NCBI RefSeq assembly: GCF_050948215.1 | Contig: NC_135152.1 | Coordinates: forward strand, 10,698,310 to 10,762,309 | DNA from: Halictus rubicundus | Taxonomy: Eukaryota; Arthropoda; Insecta; Hymenoptera; Halictidae | DNA length: 64,000 bases | Direction: 5' to 3' | In this document: positions 47,880 through 60,629 of the stretch, piece by piece | How positions within the stretch are numbered: position 1 is the stretch's first letter | Layout: each line of letters starts with the position of its first letter | The notes under the pieces: model-generated | The model's database searches: none | Seen by the model: the letters and a program-made list of their open reading frames with translations, nothing else | What the model was told of the DNA's origin: nothing | Program-made: the position numbers and the translations under genes

Positions 47880-48300
47880 AACGTGGTCAGTTAAATAGAA
47901 TAATCGATAATGTTCTACACACAAACTGAAACATTACGATGTCGCGTTCAGCCAACGTACTTGATAAGATGCAATAGCGAATGAAATTGTTGTAGTAATG
48001 AAGAATGTCTGATCGAACGTATCTCATTGTAGTCAGACTGTGTGACGACACTGAGTATCATAAAGCAATTATAAGATTCGAAAGTACCCTTTGTCTTTGA
48101 ACACAATGCTGAGAATGATAAAACAATGAAAAAATTTCAAAGTAGTCATCACGTTTAAGCATCATAACATTGATAAAACAGTTTAAAAATGCGAGAATAA
48201 ACTTTGATACTGCACATGAGTCCGAGCACGATAAACTATTAAAATGTTCAACATTGAACTTCGATCATAATGAACAATGATACAACAATCTAATAGTCCA
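47880..48300. repeat. Diverged tandem array, about 47-59 base units
   Basis: A GATAA(A)CA-like anchor recurs at about 47905, 47963, 48011, 48058, 48117, 48172, 48230 and 48279; the spacings are 58, 48, 47, 59, 55, 58 and 49 bases. The best four units share a TTTGA...ATGCTGAGAATGATAAAACAAT pattern (for example ATGATAAAACAATGAAAA and TTGATAAAACAGTTTAAAA). It is AT-rich, with no frame. The periodicity is visible but individual units are strongly diverged. Confidence 0.5.
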
Positions 48301-48304
48301 GTGC

Positions 48305-51300
48305 AAACTGACGACAAAGACGCAGACGCAATGAAAGTATTCAAAATGGCCGGCAGTGATCTATATTTTTCAAAATAAACAAAGATTCTATGGAGTGTCT
48401 CCTGAGAGATTAAATCTATATTAAGAAAAGTGTGGTTTACAAAAGTAGTTTAGCACAAAGAAGCGCATAATGTGACATAGATAATTTCTGAGAATTTTTT
48501 TAAATGGCACCGTATATTTTTATACCCGTAGCATCGCAGCGAGTGACGAGACGAGTTCAACGACATGCTCTACTAACCGTAACACCTTGTACACCACATT
48601 TTGTCAAACGCTTCCTGCACGCAAGCTACGATAAGAACAAAACAAAGTATGCTAAATAAACGGAAGAAAAAGAATGAGTTCATCTCGACAGGTGGACTCG
48701 TGAGAACTGCCGGTGTCCAGGACGTCGGAAAAAATATCGGCTAGAAGCCGCGGTTTTCGTGGATAGGAAGCGATCAATCACCTCGAGCTGATGGCAACCT
48801 AACCGCCGAAACCCTCTAATTGAATCCTGCGCCGGTTCACGAGGTTTTTCGCCGGCTTCGATGGAAACTCACCTTCCCGTGATCGTTACGAGCTTTATCG
48901 TCCCCGCGTGAAGCGAAATCGTAGCACGAAAAAGAGCAATTAAGGACGTCGGATTCTAAAGAGCTAAGGAGGTAGGGGGGACTGGGAAAAGGGGGGAATT
49001 TATGGGGATTTTTTTCCCCGTGCTGGCTGATGGCCGAGTCATTAACTGTTGACTTTCTAGCGTGTTGGCCGTACAATCTCGTAAAACTTGACGACCACAT
49101 TAGCGTGGCCGGGTCGTTGTTACGCCTCGCGGCTTTCATCGGGTGGGGCGGGGAGGGGAGGGGGGCCTTTGACTCCCTTTTTCGAAACGTGAACGCCGCT
49201 GAATAAAGGAAGCTTGTCACGCGTTCGCTCGTCCCACGGGTCTAGAAGTGACGTCACTGATTTCGATAAGTAGTCGCCGATGGGGGGCCAAGAAAGAGGG
49301 GGGCGTTCGAGGGGGCGAACGCGCGAAAGTGATCCCGCCTCGTAATACATCGCGCATAAACGATCGGAGTGAAATTAGAAATTTTTTTTGCCGAAGGTCG
49401 ACGCACCTCCCAGAAAGGCGTCATTGTTGTGGTCGCGGACCTTGGGCGAAAACGTGACATTTTCCGTCCTGGAAGTGGCCCAAATTGGCCCCTGAAAGGA
49501 GGCTTCCTATCTGCACGCTATTCATTGCTATTCTACCAATTAGCACACGGGGTGCTATACAATGTAGATTTGTACAAGCATCGATTATTTGAGAACTTAT
49601 TTTGAATAGAATCCAAAAAGAATCTAAAATCGTCGAGTTTTAAATCCGGTGGATTAAACTTCATTTAACCTGCGCCGCTAATGCGTTATTAATGCATTCG
49701 ACTGCAGTTATGACCTTGCAATTAAATATTCGCGCGTATATTCGTTGAAATGATTATCAACGCAACCGCGGTGAATAAAAATTAATTGCTCCGAGCAATG
49801 GCAACCTTTACGCCGATTATCAAGAAACATCTTGTTTGTGCATTCCGCAGTGGTCTTTAGCGTTTCTCAGCACGTTTAATGCAGATCTCTGTGTTAGTAA
49901 CCTCGTTAGCAACTTCCTACGTGCAGTTAACGCGATATTAATATACAGGGTGTGGCCGCGATACTGACAGCGGACGTGAAGCAATTTCCCATGCGAGAGA
50001 AAAAAGAAAAGAAATAGAAAACACACAAGGAAGCATTTTGTATGAACTTATTCGATCATTTGTCAGAACGTGTCCGTCCATTAACGTTGGCTTTGACCAG
50101 ACGCCGCTGAAAATCTGCTTGAGATAACCGATCGACCACGGAAACTCATCTTCATGACTTACCTTGCCTTTTTCTAGTAGTATTACCAGCACACTTTCTA
50201 TACCACTTTCACCGCATTACTCATTCATAAAATCACCCGAAGCGGCTAAACTTTGCACCCTCGCTCACCACTTTCAATCACGAGTTTTACGGACTCTGTA
50301 ACTTGCTCCTAACGCCTTTCCCTATTTGTTCCACGGAGAAACAATTACAACTTCTGTGTCGGTAATAATTTCCGACAAGAAACAAACTATTTTTATTTAC
50401 GATTTTTACCAACATTTATTTAAATGGCTATGGTATATTACTAATTAGAGACTGTATCGTCAACGAGAGAAATAGAATTTTATTTCAACCGAAAAGAATC
50501 ACAAGAACGCAAGATATTAATTATCTCATTTATACAAAATTAAAACAAAATAAAAATAAAGCAAAATTAAATGATCCACGCACAATTCAGTGCAAAATTA
50601 ATAAATAACATTCACCTGAAAGCTTCACCGAAGCTAGTCCAATCTACTGAAGCAATCTACTATAGCAAACCAGCAATTTTAAAAACATTTTTCCACATAC
50701 ACACAGCTACTGTTGACAGCGTCTTTCTCCATGTCCAATTCTAAATGTCCAGACAATGCGAACGCGTGAAATATAACTCATGGCAACTCGTAGACTCTCG
50801 GCAGACCACTGTATTGCCGCAACGTTGTTTCAATCGCAACAGCGTAATGGGACGATGAAAATTAATGGAATTCGGAGCTGTCGCGGCGTCGGAACGTTCT
50901 TTTCTCAAGGTGTTCGATTTTTCGTTGCGTCAACAGGCCTCCGGACATCCCGAACGTATACGACTGTGCGACTCGCGTCCGAAGTCAGCCGGTCGATCGA
51001 CTATCCGAGGCTTTTGCGCGCGTATATGGTATCCACGCACGATCGGAATTTTCCGATAGCCACCAACCGGCGATTTATGAACGCGCGAGGAAACGGACGC
51101 GAGCCGTTATACAAGGCCTCGGCTCTCTGGAAAGGGGAGGCTCGACGTTCAAAGTCGTTGTTCAATATCTGCCTCTATTAGATCGCCGCCGGATATCGCT
51201 GACAGCTTCTGACTTGGAGACAATAGCGTCACGGAGATCCCGGGGGCTATTATCGGAAAAACCGATGCCCCCTCCCCTCCCCCCTTTCCCGCTGCGAGAC

Positions 51301-51480
51301 ACACTTTGGCGAAGGGAGCTTTGAACTCGCGAAAACGTAGCGAAAAGCGGCCATTATTCCTGCTAAAAAAGCTGGAAAGCTCGACGCGGTCACAACGTGG
51401 ACGTATTTACCGTTTTCTGTCAGTGGTTGGCGTTTAATGAGCTGCTTTTGTAGCTAGTGTAGGCGCTTAAAATTCATTAT
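48305..51480. other. Long gene-free stretch
   Basis: TACAGGGTG occurs at 49944-49952. A G-rich segment lies at 48970-49330. AT-rich, CpG-poor DNA covers 50330-50720. The segment 49620-49800 has several TTAAT/ATTAAT cores and could be regulatory. No exon is supported. Confidence 0.4.
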
Positions 51481-51482
51481 TT

Positions 51483-51659
51483 GTAATAAGTAGTCTGCTG
51501 ATTTTATGCATTTGTGACAAAAATCAGTAAGCACAATTTTAAGCAGTGGACATATTCAAAATAATTAAAAGAAGAAAGAAATTTTTATCTGGCACCTGTG
51601 CCTTCCAATCAATGGAAATATTTTTTATTTTCTATACAGATCCGTAATCTAGTAATAAG
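51483..51659. mobile_element. hAT-type miniature element with 8-base target duplication
   Basis: The element is 51491-51651 (161 bases), starting TAGTCTGCTGATTTTATGCA and ending CAGATCCGTAATCTA. GTAATAAG occurs directly on each side (51483-51490 and 51652-51659). This is the same family as the 42528 copy, with a shorter interior. Confidence 0.87.
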
Positions 51660-51661
51660 TA

Positions 51662-54600
51662 ATTGTGGAATCTCCGAAAATCTGTATTAAATATATTCAA
51701 TAGTATATCGATCGTTTGACACGATTGTCATCTGAGAATTGATTTTTAGATTATTATAAGAAAATGAAGGATATAGTACGAACTATTAAATGATAAAATA
51801 CGAAGAAACTGCAAGGCATATTCGCATACAGTTATTCATTCGATTTTTATTTTTAAAAAGTCGTTGTAAATAGATGAAGTTCAGCAAAATCCACGAAAAC
51901 ATGACAAAAATCCTAGGAAGCCTGCACTCGAAATAAGAGAAAAGGTGTCTGAAAATTCGGCCACAGCGCCGGCATTTTGTACACCGAGGATATCGAAAAA
52001 AATATTTCGGCAGCTACAAAGGTCCGCACAATGAATCCCCAGTGGAAATTTCTCGATGCAATCTTCCCGGACGCCGGGAAAAATCGTCGAAGATATTCCA
52101 CTCGAGCCACCGAGGTAAAGTGGCCCGGCTACCCGATTCGCCAGCGTTGTCCGCAGCGTATGGCAGTCGATTTCCGTTTGGCCCGTAAACCGGCATAACG
52201 CGTCCCCCAATATCCGGTCAATACCGAAACGCTGAAAATCTGTATCGGATGGCAACGTTCTGCGCGCCATTCATCGCCGGTTGGATCCAATAACGGGGGT
52301 TATAGAGGGTTGTATAGCTGTCGAAGACGCTCGGCTGTCCTCCGGCTGGCAAATTGCCAATTCGCCGGGCCGATTCGCAGCAGAAAAATGTCCGCGCGGC
52401 GACGAGCAGGACTTCGCGACGAGTCCCGGTGACTGTACGACAACGATGCCCCGGGGCAAGGACTACGGGTTGCGACCCCAATCGCATTCGGACTCGCAGT
52501 TTGCGCAGGTGTGCGTGGTCATTAATCCAGAAATGGAAGTGAATGCGGGTCCAAATGCTGGCCGGCGCGCTGCTCGACGGTCCCCCCTTAACGTCCCCCT
52601 CTGTCTTCAGCCCCCTCTGTCTTTGCCCCCCTTTTTCTTGAGCCGTAAGAAATGTTTATGTACCCACCTCAACGCTAACTTTACGAAGCAATAAAAATGA
52701 CTTTTTTACATAGAAATAAATGTCTTTATCCAAAATTTTTGGCCATTCTTTTTACAATGTATAGGTACCCAAAGAAATAAATTTCTTGAATATTTCCTCG
52801 TGAATGCATCGTTACGATCTGAATAATCTAAAATATTAGAACCCGTCGACCGAGAACCGAGAAAATATAAATGGGCGACGCTTATGATGACTGATTTCCA
52901 GTTTTCTAAATAAATAAATAATAAGCCAATAACTGTTAATTGGGTATATGTACTTGAAGGGTTAAATTGATTTTGCACGAAGTTAAAGTTTCGACGATTC
53001 TGGACCACGGTTCGTCTGCCTCGAGCCCCCCTCCCCCCCCCCCCCCGCTTTTCGACGACTTTTTTCACCCGGTCGTGATCCGGACAATAAAAAAGGGGCG
53101 TGGCTCGTGCCCCACGACCAAAACGATTTCACGAGCGAGAACGGGTCCGTGTTCCGCTGGTACTTTACGCGAGAAACGACTTTTTACCCGGGCCGCTACG
53201 AAACTGGTAGTTCTCTCCCGTGGCCATTAAGGCCTCTTAAACGCGTCCGCGACCGCTGACGCGGTCCGCCGTCACGGCTGATCACTATAGTTCGGGCGAA
53301 ACGCACCTCTTCGAAACGCGCCGCAGCGAATTTTTCCCGTCTCTCCCTCGTTCCCCGGGCATTGTTAACGGGCATGCTCGCTGCACTTTTAAGTAGAAAG
53401 TGATTCACCGCCTCGTGCCGAAGGTTTATCGTTATTTTATTTGCCGATCCTCGCCGCTTTCAAGAAAGAACCGGGAGTGTTAAGATAGGAACCATCGGGA
53501 ATTACCAGTTCTTGTAATAAACGTTTCAGCGGGCCCCGATGTGTTGCACTTTGCGCCGGGGGTTTTCGTGTTATTGCTATTCTATATTTAACGGAGTCCT
53601 CTCCCGTGTAAAACGCACCGTGGCGCATGATTTTGTATGTTTCAATCGGTTGGTGGCATATTCTGTCTTCCATAATCATTATTAACTCTTCGTTCTTCCG
53701 AGGGGAGAGATAAAAAATCGCATATTCAGTTACAAAATCGATCACGGAGTTTTTAATATAATAAATAATCATTTTTACCTTCCATTTGCAGCTTGAAGTA
53801 TAACAAATGAACAGGACTTTCTAACAAACCCAGTAGCTGTCGTTGCTCACAATTTGGTATTGTGTTGTTATTATTAGACTGGGGATTTTCGTGCAAAATA
53901 CAATATTGTCTACACTGGAATCGAACTAGTGGAAAAAGTTCTAGGGGTCAGAATAGGATCGCATAACTTTCGCCAGGGGCGACCTGGGTAACGATAGGGG
54001 GCGTTGGCGTCCTCGGGGCGGTTCTGTGACATTTATCCGTGGCCGATCGAGCGGCTAATCGGTAGCGTTCCATGAGGCAAGGCCGCAACCTATCGACTAG
54101 CCTTGGCTGGTCCGTAAAACGCGTTCGTTGCGACGCACACGCAGTCGGTTTTCCATAGAATGGCCGGGGTCGGTGGGCTCGTCCGCGAACGGTATGCAGA
54201 AAAACTCCGAACATAATTAACCCATAAAGCAAACGCAATCGGCGGTGATCTCCGCCGAGGTTTACCCATAAGCGAGCGAGACCGGCCACTTTCGAGCCGC
54301 ATGCGGCCGCGAACGCACCTGTACACGCAGGACGGATACGCGCGTGCACCAATGCTTAGGTATAGCAATAGCAATAGCCGATATGCGGTCGCCTTCGACT
54401 TAGGTTCATAATGTAGAATTGTACCGGCTCGCGGACGATGGAATTTTAAGCGCGCCTCTAGAACGCACCGTCTACGCGCCGGATTATTGCGATCAGGCGT
54501 TAAAAGCGGCTAAAGATCTTCTACGCGATCGACGATATTTCATTATGGTAATTGAATGGTTATTCACCGATCAGTGCGATCACACTGTGTACTATGTACT

Positions 54601-54945
54601 TTCAATCGCGAGCTGCGTTTCAAGTGTTTTCAGTGATATAAGCTCCTTTTAACGCTTTTAGTGATCCTTTTAATTCGTTTAGCACCATTTGTTAAAATGA
54701 TTGAGTCGAATGTCCTCGGATTTTAATTTAATGTTCCTAAATGATCGTACTGTGTCTCGTTTTCTTGGATTGTTCGCACTTGGATTGTTGTGCTTTTATT
54801 TTAATTATGGAGCTGTAGTTTATGTCTTGAGAACACTTTTTCAAATGGCTTCAGTGTTAATAGCTATTTTTGTGACTGATGAAGTGTCGTTAAAATGACA
54901 CTGTGTAGGCTTGGTTGACGAAATGAGTGATTACTGCAGTGATTT
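51662..54945. other. Long gene-free stretch
   Basis: Open frames on both strands between 51880 and 52690 lack motifs. A C run lies at 53030-53046. A hAT-type left end without partner (TTAGACTGGGGATTTTCGTG) is near 53874. No exon is supported. Confidence 0.4.
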
Positions 54946-54950
54946 ACAGT

Positions 54951-55257
54951 AACTTTTTCCTTTGCGAAAATATTCTCCGCGGCTCCGTTAAGGAGTTATT
55001 AACGAAAAACGCGGACCAATCAGAGCGCGGCTACAGCGGACGGATTCCGGCTCGGCCAATACCAACGCCCCGCTCAGCGCCACCTGTCGCCGAGTCGCAA
55101 TCCGTCCGCTGTTGCTGCGCCCTGATTGGTCCGCGTTTTCCGTTAATAACTCCTCGACGAAGCCGCGGAGAACATTTTCGCAAAGGAAAAAGTTGCTTCA
55201 AATTATCTCAGGGATCACCCCTTCCAGGGAAATACAACATTTTAGGGACACCCTGTA
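54951..55257. mobile_element. Foldback element, second copy, left end truncated
   Basis: Palindromic arms begin AACTTTTTCCTTTGCG at 54951 and end at 55194, and the central loop is the reverse complement of that at 47006-47049. The right outer end continues to CACCCTG at 55255, followed by TA. The left outer segment (about 56 bases in the other copy) is absent, so this copy is truncated or deleted on the left. Confidence 0.82.
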
Positions 55258-55259
55258 AA

Positions 55260-56000
55260 CTTGTAATTATGATAAGAATGTGCCATCAAAGGTGGCCAGA
55301 ATGTCGAAATGTTAAGTAAACTTTTTCTCTCTCCGAAAAGATCCACTAATTGGAGATTAAATATTTATGCTACGCAAACGTGTCGTTTGAATCATCTCGA
55401 AATATCAAGGATGAAGGTGGCACCATAAAATAAAAGAATACTTCGGAATGTAGAATTGTCACTTTGTTAGCGGAACGACAGAGCGCCACCGGCTTGTGCA
55501 ACATTGCCGCAACATTAATATCCGTTAATTGTCGTATAAAGCGAGCGTATGATTAGCGAATCGCGATGTAGAAATAATTGTTTTACCCGCTGACTAACGG
55601 CGGACTGCTAATGACAGGCCGCGACGAAACGCAAGGTTGCAGAGATACTACTTTCTTGCGGATAGCTCTTTAGCGGGATGATCATTTCGCAGCGGGTAAC
55701 GCCGTTCGCGAATCTGTGAAAGTGAACGTCCGAGGACTCCGTCCGGTCGATTATAAAGTACGAACGTTATCCGAGTAAGCTGGATACTTCTGGTGAAGCA
55801 TGTGTCGGCTGAGAGAGTCTCGTCGTTATTAATACAGCGCGCGGTATAGAATGATTTACACGCTTTTAACCTTTCGAAAATAGAAATTTGCAGAGTCGAT
55901 TTTCAAGAGGGTATTCGCGTTCGCGGTTTTCCTCTTTTTTCTTTTTGTAGGAAAAAGGATTGGAATCGTTAAAGTCGTGCGGTTGCATCGTTAAATTTTA
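55260..56000. other. DNA just downstream of the PVDLS exon donor
   Basis: If the minus-strand exon at 56006-56171 is real, this is its intron. It contains no further exon that I can recognise. Confidence 0.35.
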
Positions 56001-56005
56001 CTCAC

Positions 56006-56171
56006 CGGTAGAAATGGAGAGTGGCGGCGGCGTGGGCGTTGTCGAAGGTGAAGGGATTCTTCTAGCAGCGGCGGTAATTATAGCCGCTGGACTGTACCGA
56101 GGCACCTGCAACACCACTGGAGTTTTCACGGACAGGTCCACTGGTTCCAGCTGCACCGGCGGTCCCGCCGC
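56006..56171 (-). CDS. Internal exon of a putative CtBP-binding transcription factor
   Basis: The exon lies between the acceptor ATTGTTCGTTGCAG and the donor ACCG|GTGAGT on the minus strand. It is 166 bases: phase 0 at its start, one base left over at its end. It encodes 55 residues beginning AAGPPVQLEPVDLSVKTP, then a Pro/Ser/Thr-rich tail with IPSPSTTPTPPPLSIS. PxDLS is the known docking motif for the corepressor CtBP. EPVDLS occurs in KLF3/8/12 Krüppel-like factors, and similar motifs occur in Knirps, Snail and ZEB proteins, so a nuclear repressor is likely. The EPVDLS form favours the KLF3/8/12 group, but no zinc-finger or nuclear-receptor exon was found in the window to settle this. Lower coordinates would be downstream. 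The splice-site quality and a known motif in the open frame make it the best coding call here; the family assignment is inference. Confidence 0.6.
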
Positions 56172-56479
56172 CTGCAACGAACAATTTGTGCAACCGTTAA
56201 TCCGGAGCATCGATCACGCATCTTCCGCGCGCGGTGCACTCCCGCTGCAGCCCTCGAAATTTTCACAACGATACTATGCCCATTATATCCATTATTTGCA
56301 AAGAATTTGTTTTGCCTTTGGTTCTGTACCGATCGTTGAAGAGGAAACGCGTATTCTTTTACAGTTTTCGGTAAAGCAGCCTCTATTCAAAATGTTCTAA
56401 AAAGTATAATTTCTTTTACAACCCCGTAATAAAATGAATCATGTTCGTCATTGCATACTTTTTCATTTTCAAGCGGGAT

Positions 56480-56719
56480 TTAACACTTTGACTGCCCAAC
56501 TAAAAACCTCATAAATTCCATAAAATCAAAGTAAGTTATTTAATGAAATAAAAACTGAAAAGAATTAAATGTATGATATTGAGTAGTCCTCCAACTTTCT
56601 TGCATTTTATAAATCCTAATCTTTGGTACAATGAATATATTAGCGTGAAAATTCATTGTAAAACCTGGACAAATAATTCCGTCACCCACATATGGGAGAC
56701 ATGGCAGTCAACGTGTTAA
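56480..56719. mobile_element. TTAA-flanked miniature element, CACTTTGACTGCC ends
   Basis: TTAA at 56480-56483 precedes CACTTTGACTGCC; GGCAGTCAACGTG precedes TTAA at 56716-56719. It is 232 bases and AT-rich. Its interior matches 9212-9365, which is therefore an eroded relative. It is piggyBac-type by target and end sequence. Confidence 0.83.
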
Positions 56720-56721
56720 TG

Positions 56722-57638
56722 CAACGGTAACAACAAAGAAAATTTGCGATGTTTATGGAGATGTATTGAAGGTCAACAAGTATAAATAAAAACTTGAATT
56801 TACTACAAAGTTTGTTTTAGATTTCAAAATAATCGATTACTTATGGGTCCCCCTAATATAAACTAACTACAGGTAACTACAGAAAATATTCGCCTTTGTC
56901 ACAGGCGCACATTCAGAATTCAACATTCTAGTACGGAAGTTTTCTGCGAATATCTCGGAAATTTGTAATTTCTTGCAATTTTACGGAACTGGTATTTTAA
57001 TGGAATAACATGCAGCAGGTACTAAAAGCTTGGGGGCAATGGTAAAGTTTAGCGAAATTGTTAAAGCAAAGGTTACAGCACAATTTTTATTATTGAAGAT
57101 TTTCTCTCTACAAATAATTGCACTTAAGGTTCTAATCCTGTGAGACGTGAAGACCGGATATGCGATGTGTTTCTTATGACGTTGCGCGTATTGAAGTGAA
57201 ATATTGTTGAATATTAGCAGCTAATATTACCAGTAATATGTCTGCGTTAACGATATTTAATAAACTGTGCGCCGAGGGAAATTCAACTGCGAGCTCTTCA
57301 GCAAAATAGATTTCAGCTTTTCTCCTTATGGTTTTCGTTAGGCTACTTATACTCTTGATGCACTCTCAGCTCGCTATACTCGGCGCACGTCGCTCTCATA
57401 ACGCACTGGTTGGTCTCAAGAACATACTTATCTGCACACGCGTATACATTCACGTGACACAAGTTATTTGCGTAACTTGATAAATGCACACTGTACTAAA
57501 AAATTCTTTTGCATGAACGTCAAGTGCTGTTAAAAAAATGTGCACTTCTTCAACCAGCTTTTTACGTCTCTTTTTCACGTTCAAAAATGTCTTGCTAATC
57601 TTCAAATATTGCGTTCGTTTTGAAGCGCAACATGTAGA
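56722..57638. other. AT-rich unannotated DNA
   Basis: No exon or repeat structure that I can support. Confidence 0.4.
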
Positions 57639-57639
57639 A

Positions 57640-57833
57640 GTTATCACTAGACTGCGGAACATTATGTAAACATCCGAGAACATAAAATACGATAGTATTT
57701 ACTACGATTTTTATGTATTTTGGATCTACAAAAGCTATTCCCACTAAAAATAAAACTCCATGTCATTCCACTTCCTTAAAATTTGTCTACAAAAATTGAC
57801 AATTCCACAGACATCCGCAAGTCTAGTTACCAA
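57640..57833. mobile_element. hAT-type miniature element, flanks partly decayed
   Basis: The element is 57648-57825, starting TAGACTGCGGAACATTATGT and ending CATCCGCAAGTCTA. The flanks GTTATCAC and GTTACCAA agree at five of eight positions, compatible with an old 8-base duplication. Confidence 0.7.
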
Positions 57834-57834
57834 A

Positions 57835-60510
57835 ATATTTAGTTTCAAGGCTACACATTAATTTCTCCTATCAACAGCAATAAAGCAATTGACCTGGTAA
57901 AAAATTGAAATACCGAAGTTAGAGCTGATAAAAACAAACAGTAAATGTATTTATATATTTTGTTAACAGTCATTACCACAGGCTGCAACTCCTACTGACT
58001 GTTATAGCAGCTTTATGTCAACGTAAATCAAATTTGACAGGTAATTTTAATAGACTCATAACGAAGCTAAAAACAGCACAAATCTTTTTATCACCGACCA
58101 TAATCAGAATTCTCATATTTTTATATACGATATTTTCGGTTGCTTTATTGAGTTTTGAATCGAAGGTAGCGCCATCTTAATTGCAGTAGATTCAGTCACG
58201 AAAACATGTTTCCAAAATTTTCAGAGAATGTTCTCAATTTTCAGATTTTTTTTTACAGAAAATATGTGTTCAGTTCCCCATTCATAATATTATATAAAAA
58301 GACGACACTTAAAATGAGTCCAAGCTTTGAGTATAATACAATTTCGTTCCAAACCCCATTTAAATACAGTGATGAAATATTTCTACAAATAATAAATAAA
58401 TAAATAAACGCGTTGAGGATGGTGGTAGGCGACGCGAGAAAAATCTCCGAGCGCAAATAGCCCAAGAGATGAGAATCAGAGGTTGCAGAATTTCGCAGGA
58501 CAAGAGGCCGCAATCCAGAAACGGAATTCACGCGTTGCAGAGGGAGCTATCTAAATCGCATGATCGTGCCGCCGATCTGAAATCCCTTAGAGGGAGTGAG
58601 CCCCGATAAATCGATAGCCAAAGGTACTACCTTCGTACCTAGCTTATCTCCGGCATGGCAGCGTTCGACGCTGGTAGCCGGGCCCGAACTGCTCTCGCGC
58701 AATTAGCATAACTAGCGTTGCTATTGACGTAGACTAATCACGACCAGTTCCCACGAGATCGGAGTGACCCGAGTGCTGCCCACTTGTCTACACTGTTGAT
58801 GCTATCCAGTTTCCTTCGATCGGCACGACGATCGATAACATTCATAACCGATGATGAACATGCGACGACATCGATTTTCATTACCGAAACACGCCGACGG
58901 TGATCAATGTCCGAGGATAACGGATTATGGCCGCTCGGACATCGTGCAAGATGTCATGTTCCTTTAGCATGATCGATTGTACAGGGTGTGTAAAAACTAA
59001 TGGTCACTCGCCCTAGGGGTGAATCTACACCTCCGGATCGGTGGACATTTGTCAAACAAACTTGCCGCAAAATTGTTTATAACTGTTGTTAAATTTTTTC
59101 TTTACATCAACACCTTCTATACATCGAGAAAAGAAAATGTTTGAAAGGAATCATATGTCGCAAACAAATGTCGCAAAAAGAACAGGATTTTCTGTGCGAC
59201 CATTTCTGAGGAACGCGTGATGATGAAGATCTTCATTGTGCATTTTTAATTCGCATTTTTAAGGTTCGCGAGAGAGCGAATCAAACAGGAATTTATTCCT
59301 TGTATTTACAGCTTGGTTGCACATAATTTACGTCTTGTATCACGGGCTTCATTAAGTTGAACACCCGAGGAATTAAACAGTACATAAAATTTTTATCTCC
59401 GAGGGAATGATTTCAATTCTGAGAAACCCCACTTCGGTCAAAAACGATAAAACATTTCTTAGGTCTGTTTTTCGCTTCGTTCGGCAGACAAATTGAAACG
59501 TTTCGAGAGACACGTTCCTTTTTCGAGAAGCATGATCGCCCGACTTTGAGGAATGTATGCTCGCAGTAGAATGCGAGATGAGTTCACGAGCGCAATAATT
59601 TAAAGAAACTGTAACTTCGCATGGGCCTGGATTCGAGACGATAATTTGTCTTCGTTACGTTTTTGCGACTCGGATAATTATACGATCATCGTCGGTGTTG
59701 GCCTGTCGCGTTTAATTACTTGCGTATTTCCCTCCGTTTGAGAAGATTTATGGGCAGCCAGCACGCGAGAGCGACATCGAACACAAAGTTGAATTCGATT
59801 TTTGTAGGACGTCGTCGTCGGAGTCCTGTTGCTCTTGACGCAACTTTGTCTTGTCTGGACACGGACTGCGCAAACAAGCAATTATTCAGAATCCTCCAGC
59901 TGCAGTCTTCTACCCTCAACTTTGTTTTTATTGAGAAATATCTCTGCTACATTGGAAGCGATTCTTCAACGTCAATAACGGTGCGAGCGAAATTAAATCA
60001 TTTTTTTAATGGCTTGGACGAAAGAGAAAACACTGTTTCTTCATTTATTCCAGTTTTAATAAATGTGCTACATTTATTTATTTTAAACTGTTGGCTACCA
60101 GTCTCCAGAAGATGGTAAAATTAAAAATTCAATAGTAACTGCGGTCTTATTTTATTTTTAATTTACTGGGACCATTGATCGAACAGGGAAATTGAATTCC
60201 AAAAAATTTAATAATTTAATTCCAATTTTTTTACACTTCACACAAGTTTCTATTTGTAGCACGCAATTTCTTCTAACGTGACGATGATTTTCAGCGACTG
60301 ACAAACCGCGGATCATTTGGAAATATTTGAGAAATAGACGTTGCGAGAAGTAGATTGCTACCGGACAGGATTGAAACGTTGGGCTCGTGATAAGTTAATT
60401 ATTCGCGGAACAATGAGGTGAGCGGTGTAAACTGTCGAGCATAAAGTAAGACGGAGTGCTCCGGAACAAACGGCCGATTGACAGCGACAGCGCGAAGCAG
60501 CCATTTTGTA
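57835..60510. other. Unannotated DNA
   Basis: TACAGGGTG occurs at 58980-58988. Otherwise no feature can be supported. Short frames on both strands lack motifs. Confidence 0.4.
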
Positions 60511-60516
60511 TTCTAG

Positions 60517-60626
60517 GTACTCCGGAGTCGGAGGAGTCGTGTCTGTATCGGATTTACAGAACAGTACGGACGGAAGATCAGATTTACAGCGGCGCTGGTT
60601 CGACCACCGAGAGCGATTGTTTCCAG
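60517..60626 (+). CDS. Candidate internal exon, unknown protein
   Basis: The acceptor CCATTTTGTATTCTAG precedes 60517 and the donor TTCCAG|GTAATG follows 60626. The 110 bases are open in a frame that takes two bases from the preceding exon and ends in phase 0. The residues read TPESEESCLYRIYRTVRTED and then QIYSGAGSTTESDCFQ: an acidic start, three tyrosines and a Ser/Thr-rich end, with no domain I recognise. The other strand of the same DNA contains ACAAAATGGCTGC, a promoter-type ATGGC motif, so an opposite-strand promoter or 5' end is an alternative. Neither neighbour exons nor homologues are visible from the sequence. Confidence 0.3.
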
Positions 60627-60629
60627 GTA

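Noticed and set aside
52281..52694. 137-codon plus-strand frame
   Set aside because: Low-complexity Pro/Leu tail from C-rich DNA, and overlapping minus frames are equally open; nothing favours it.
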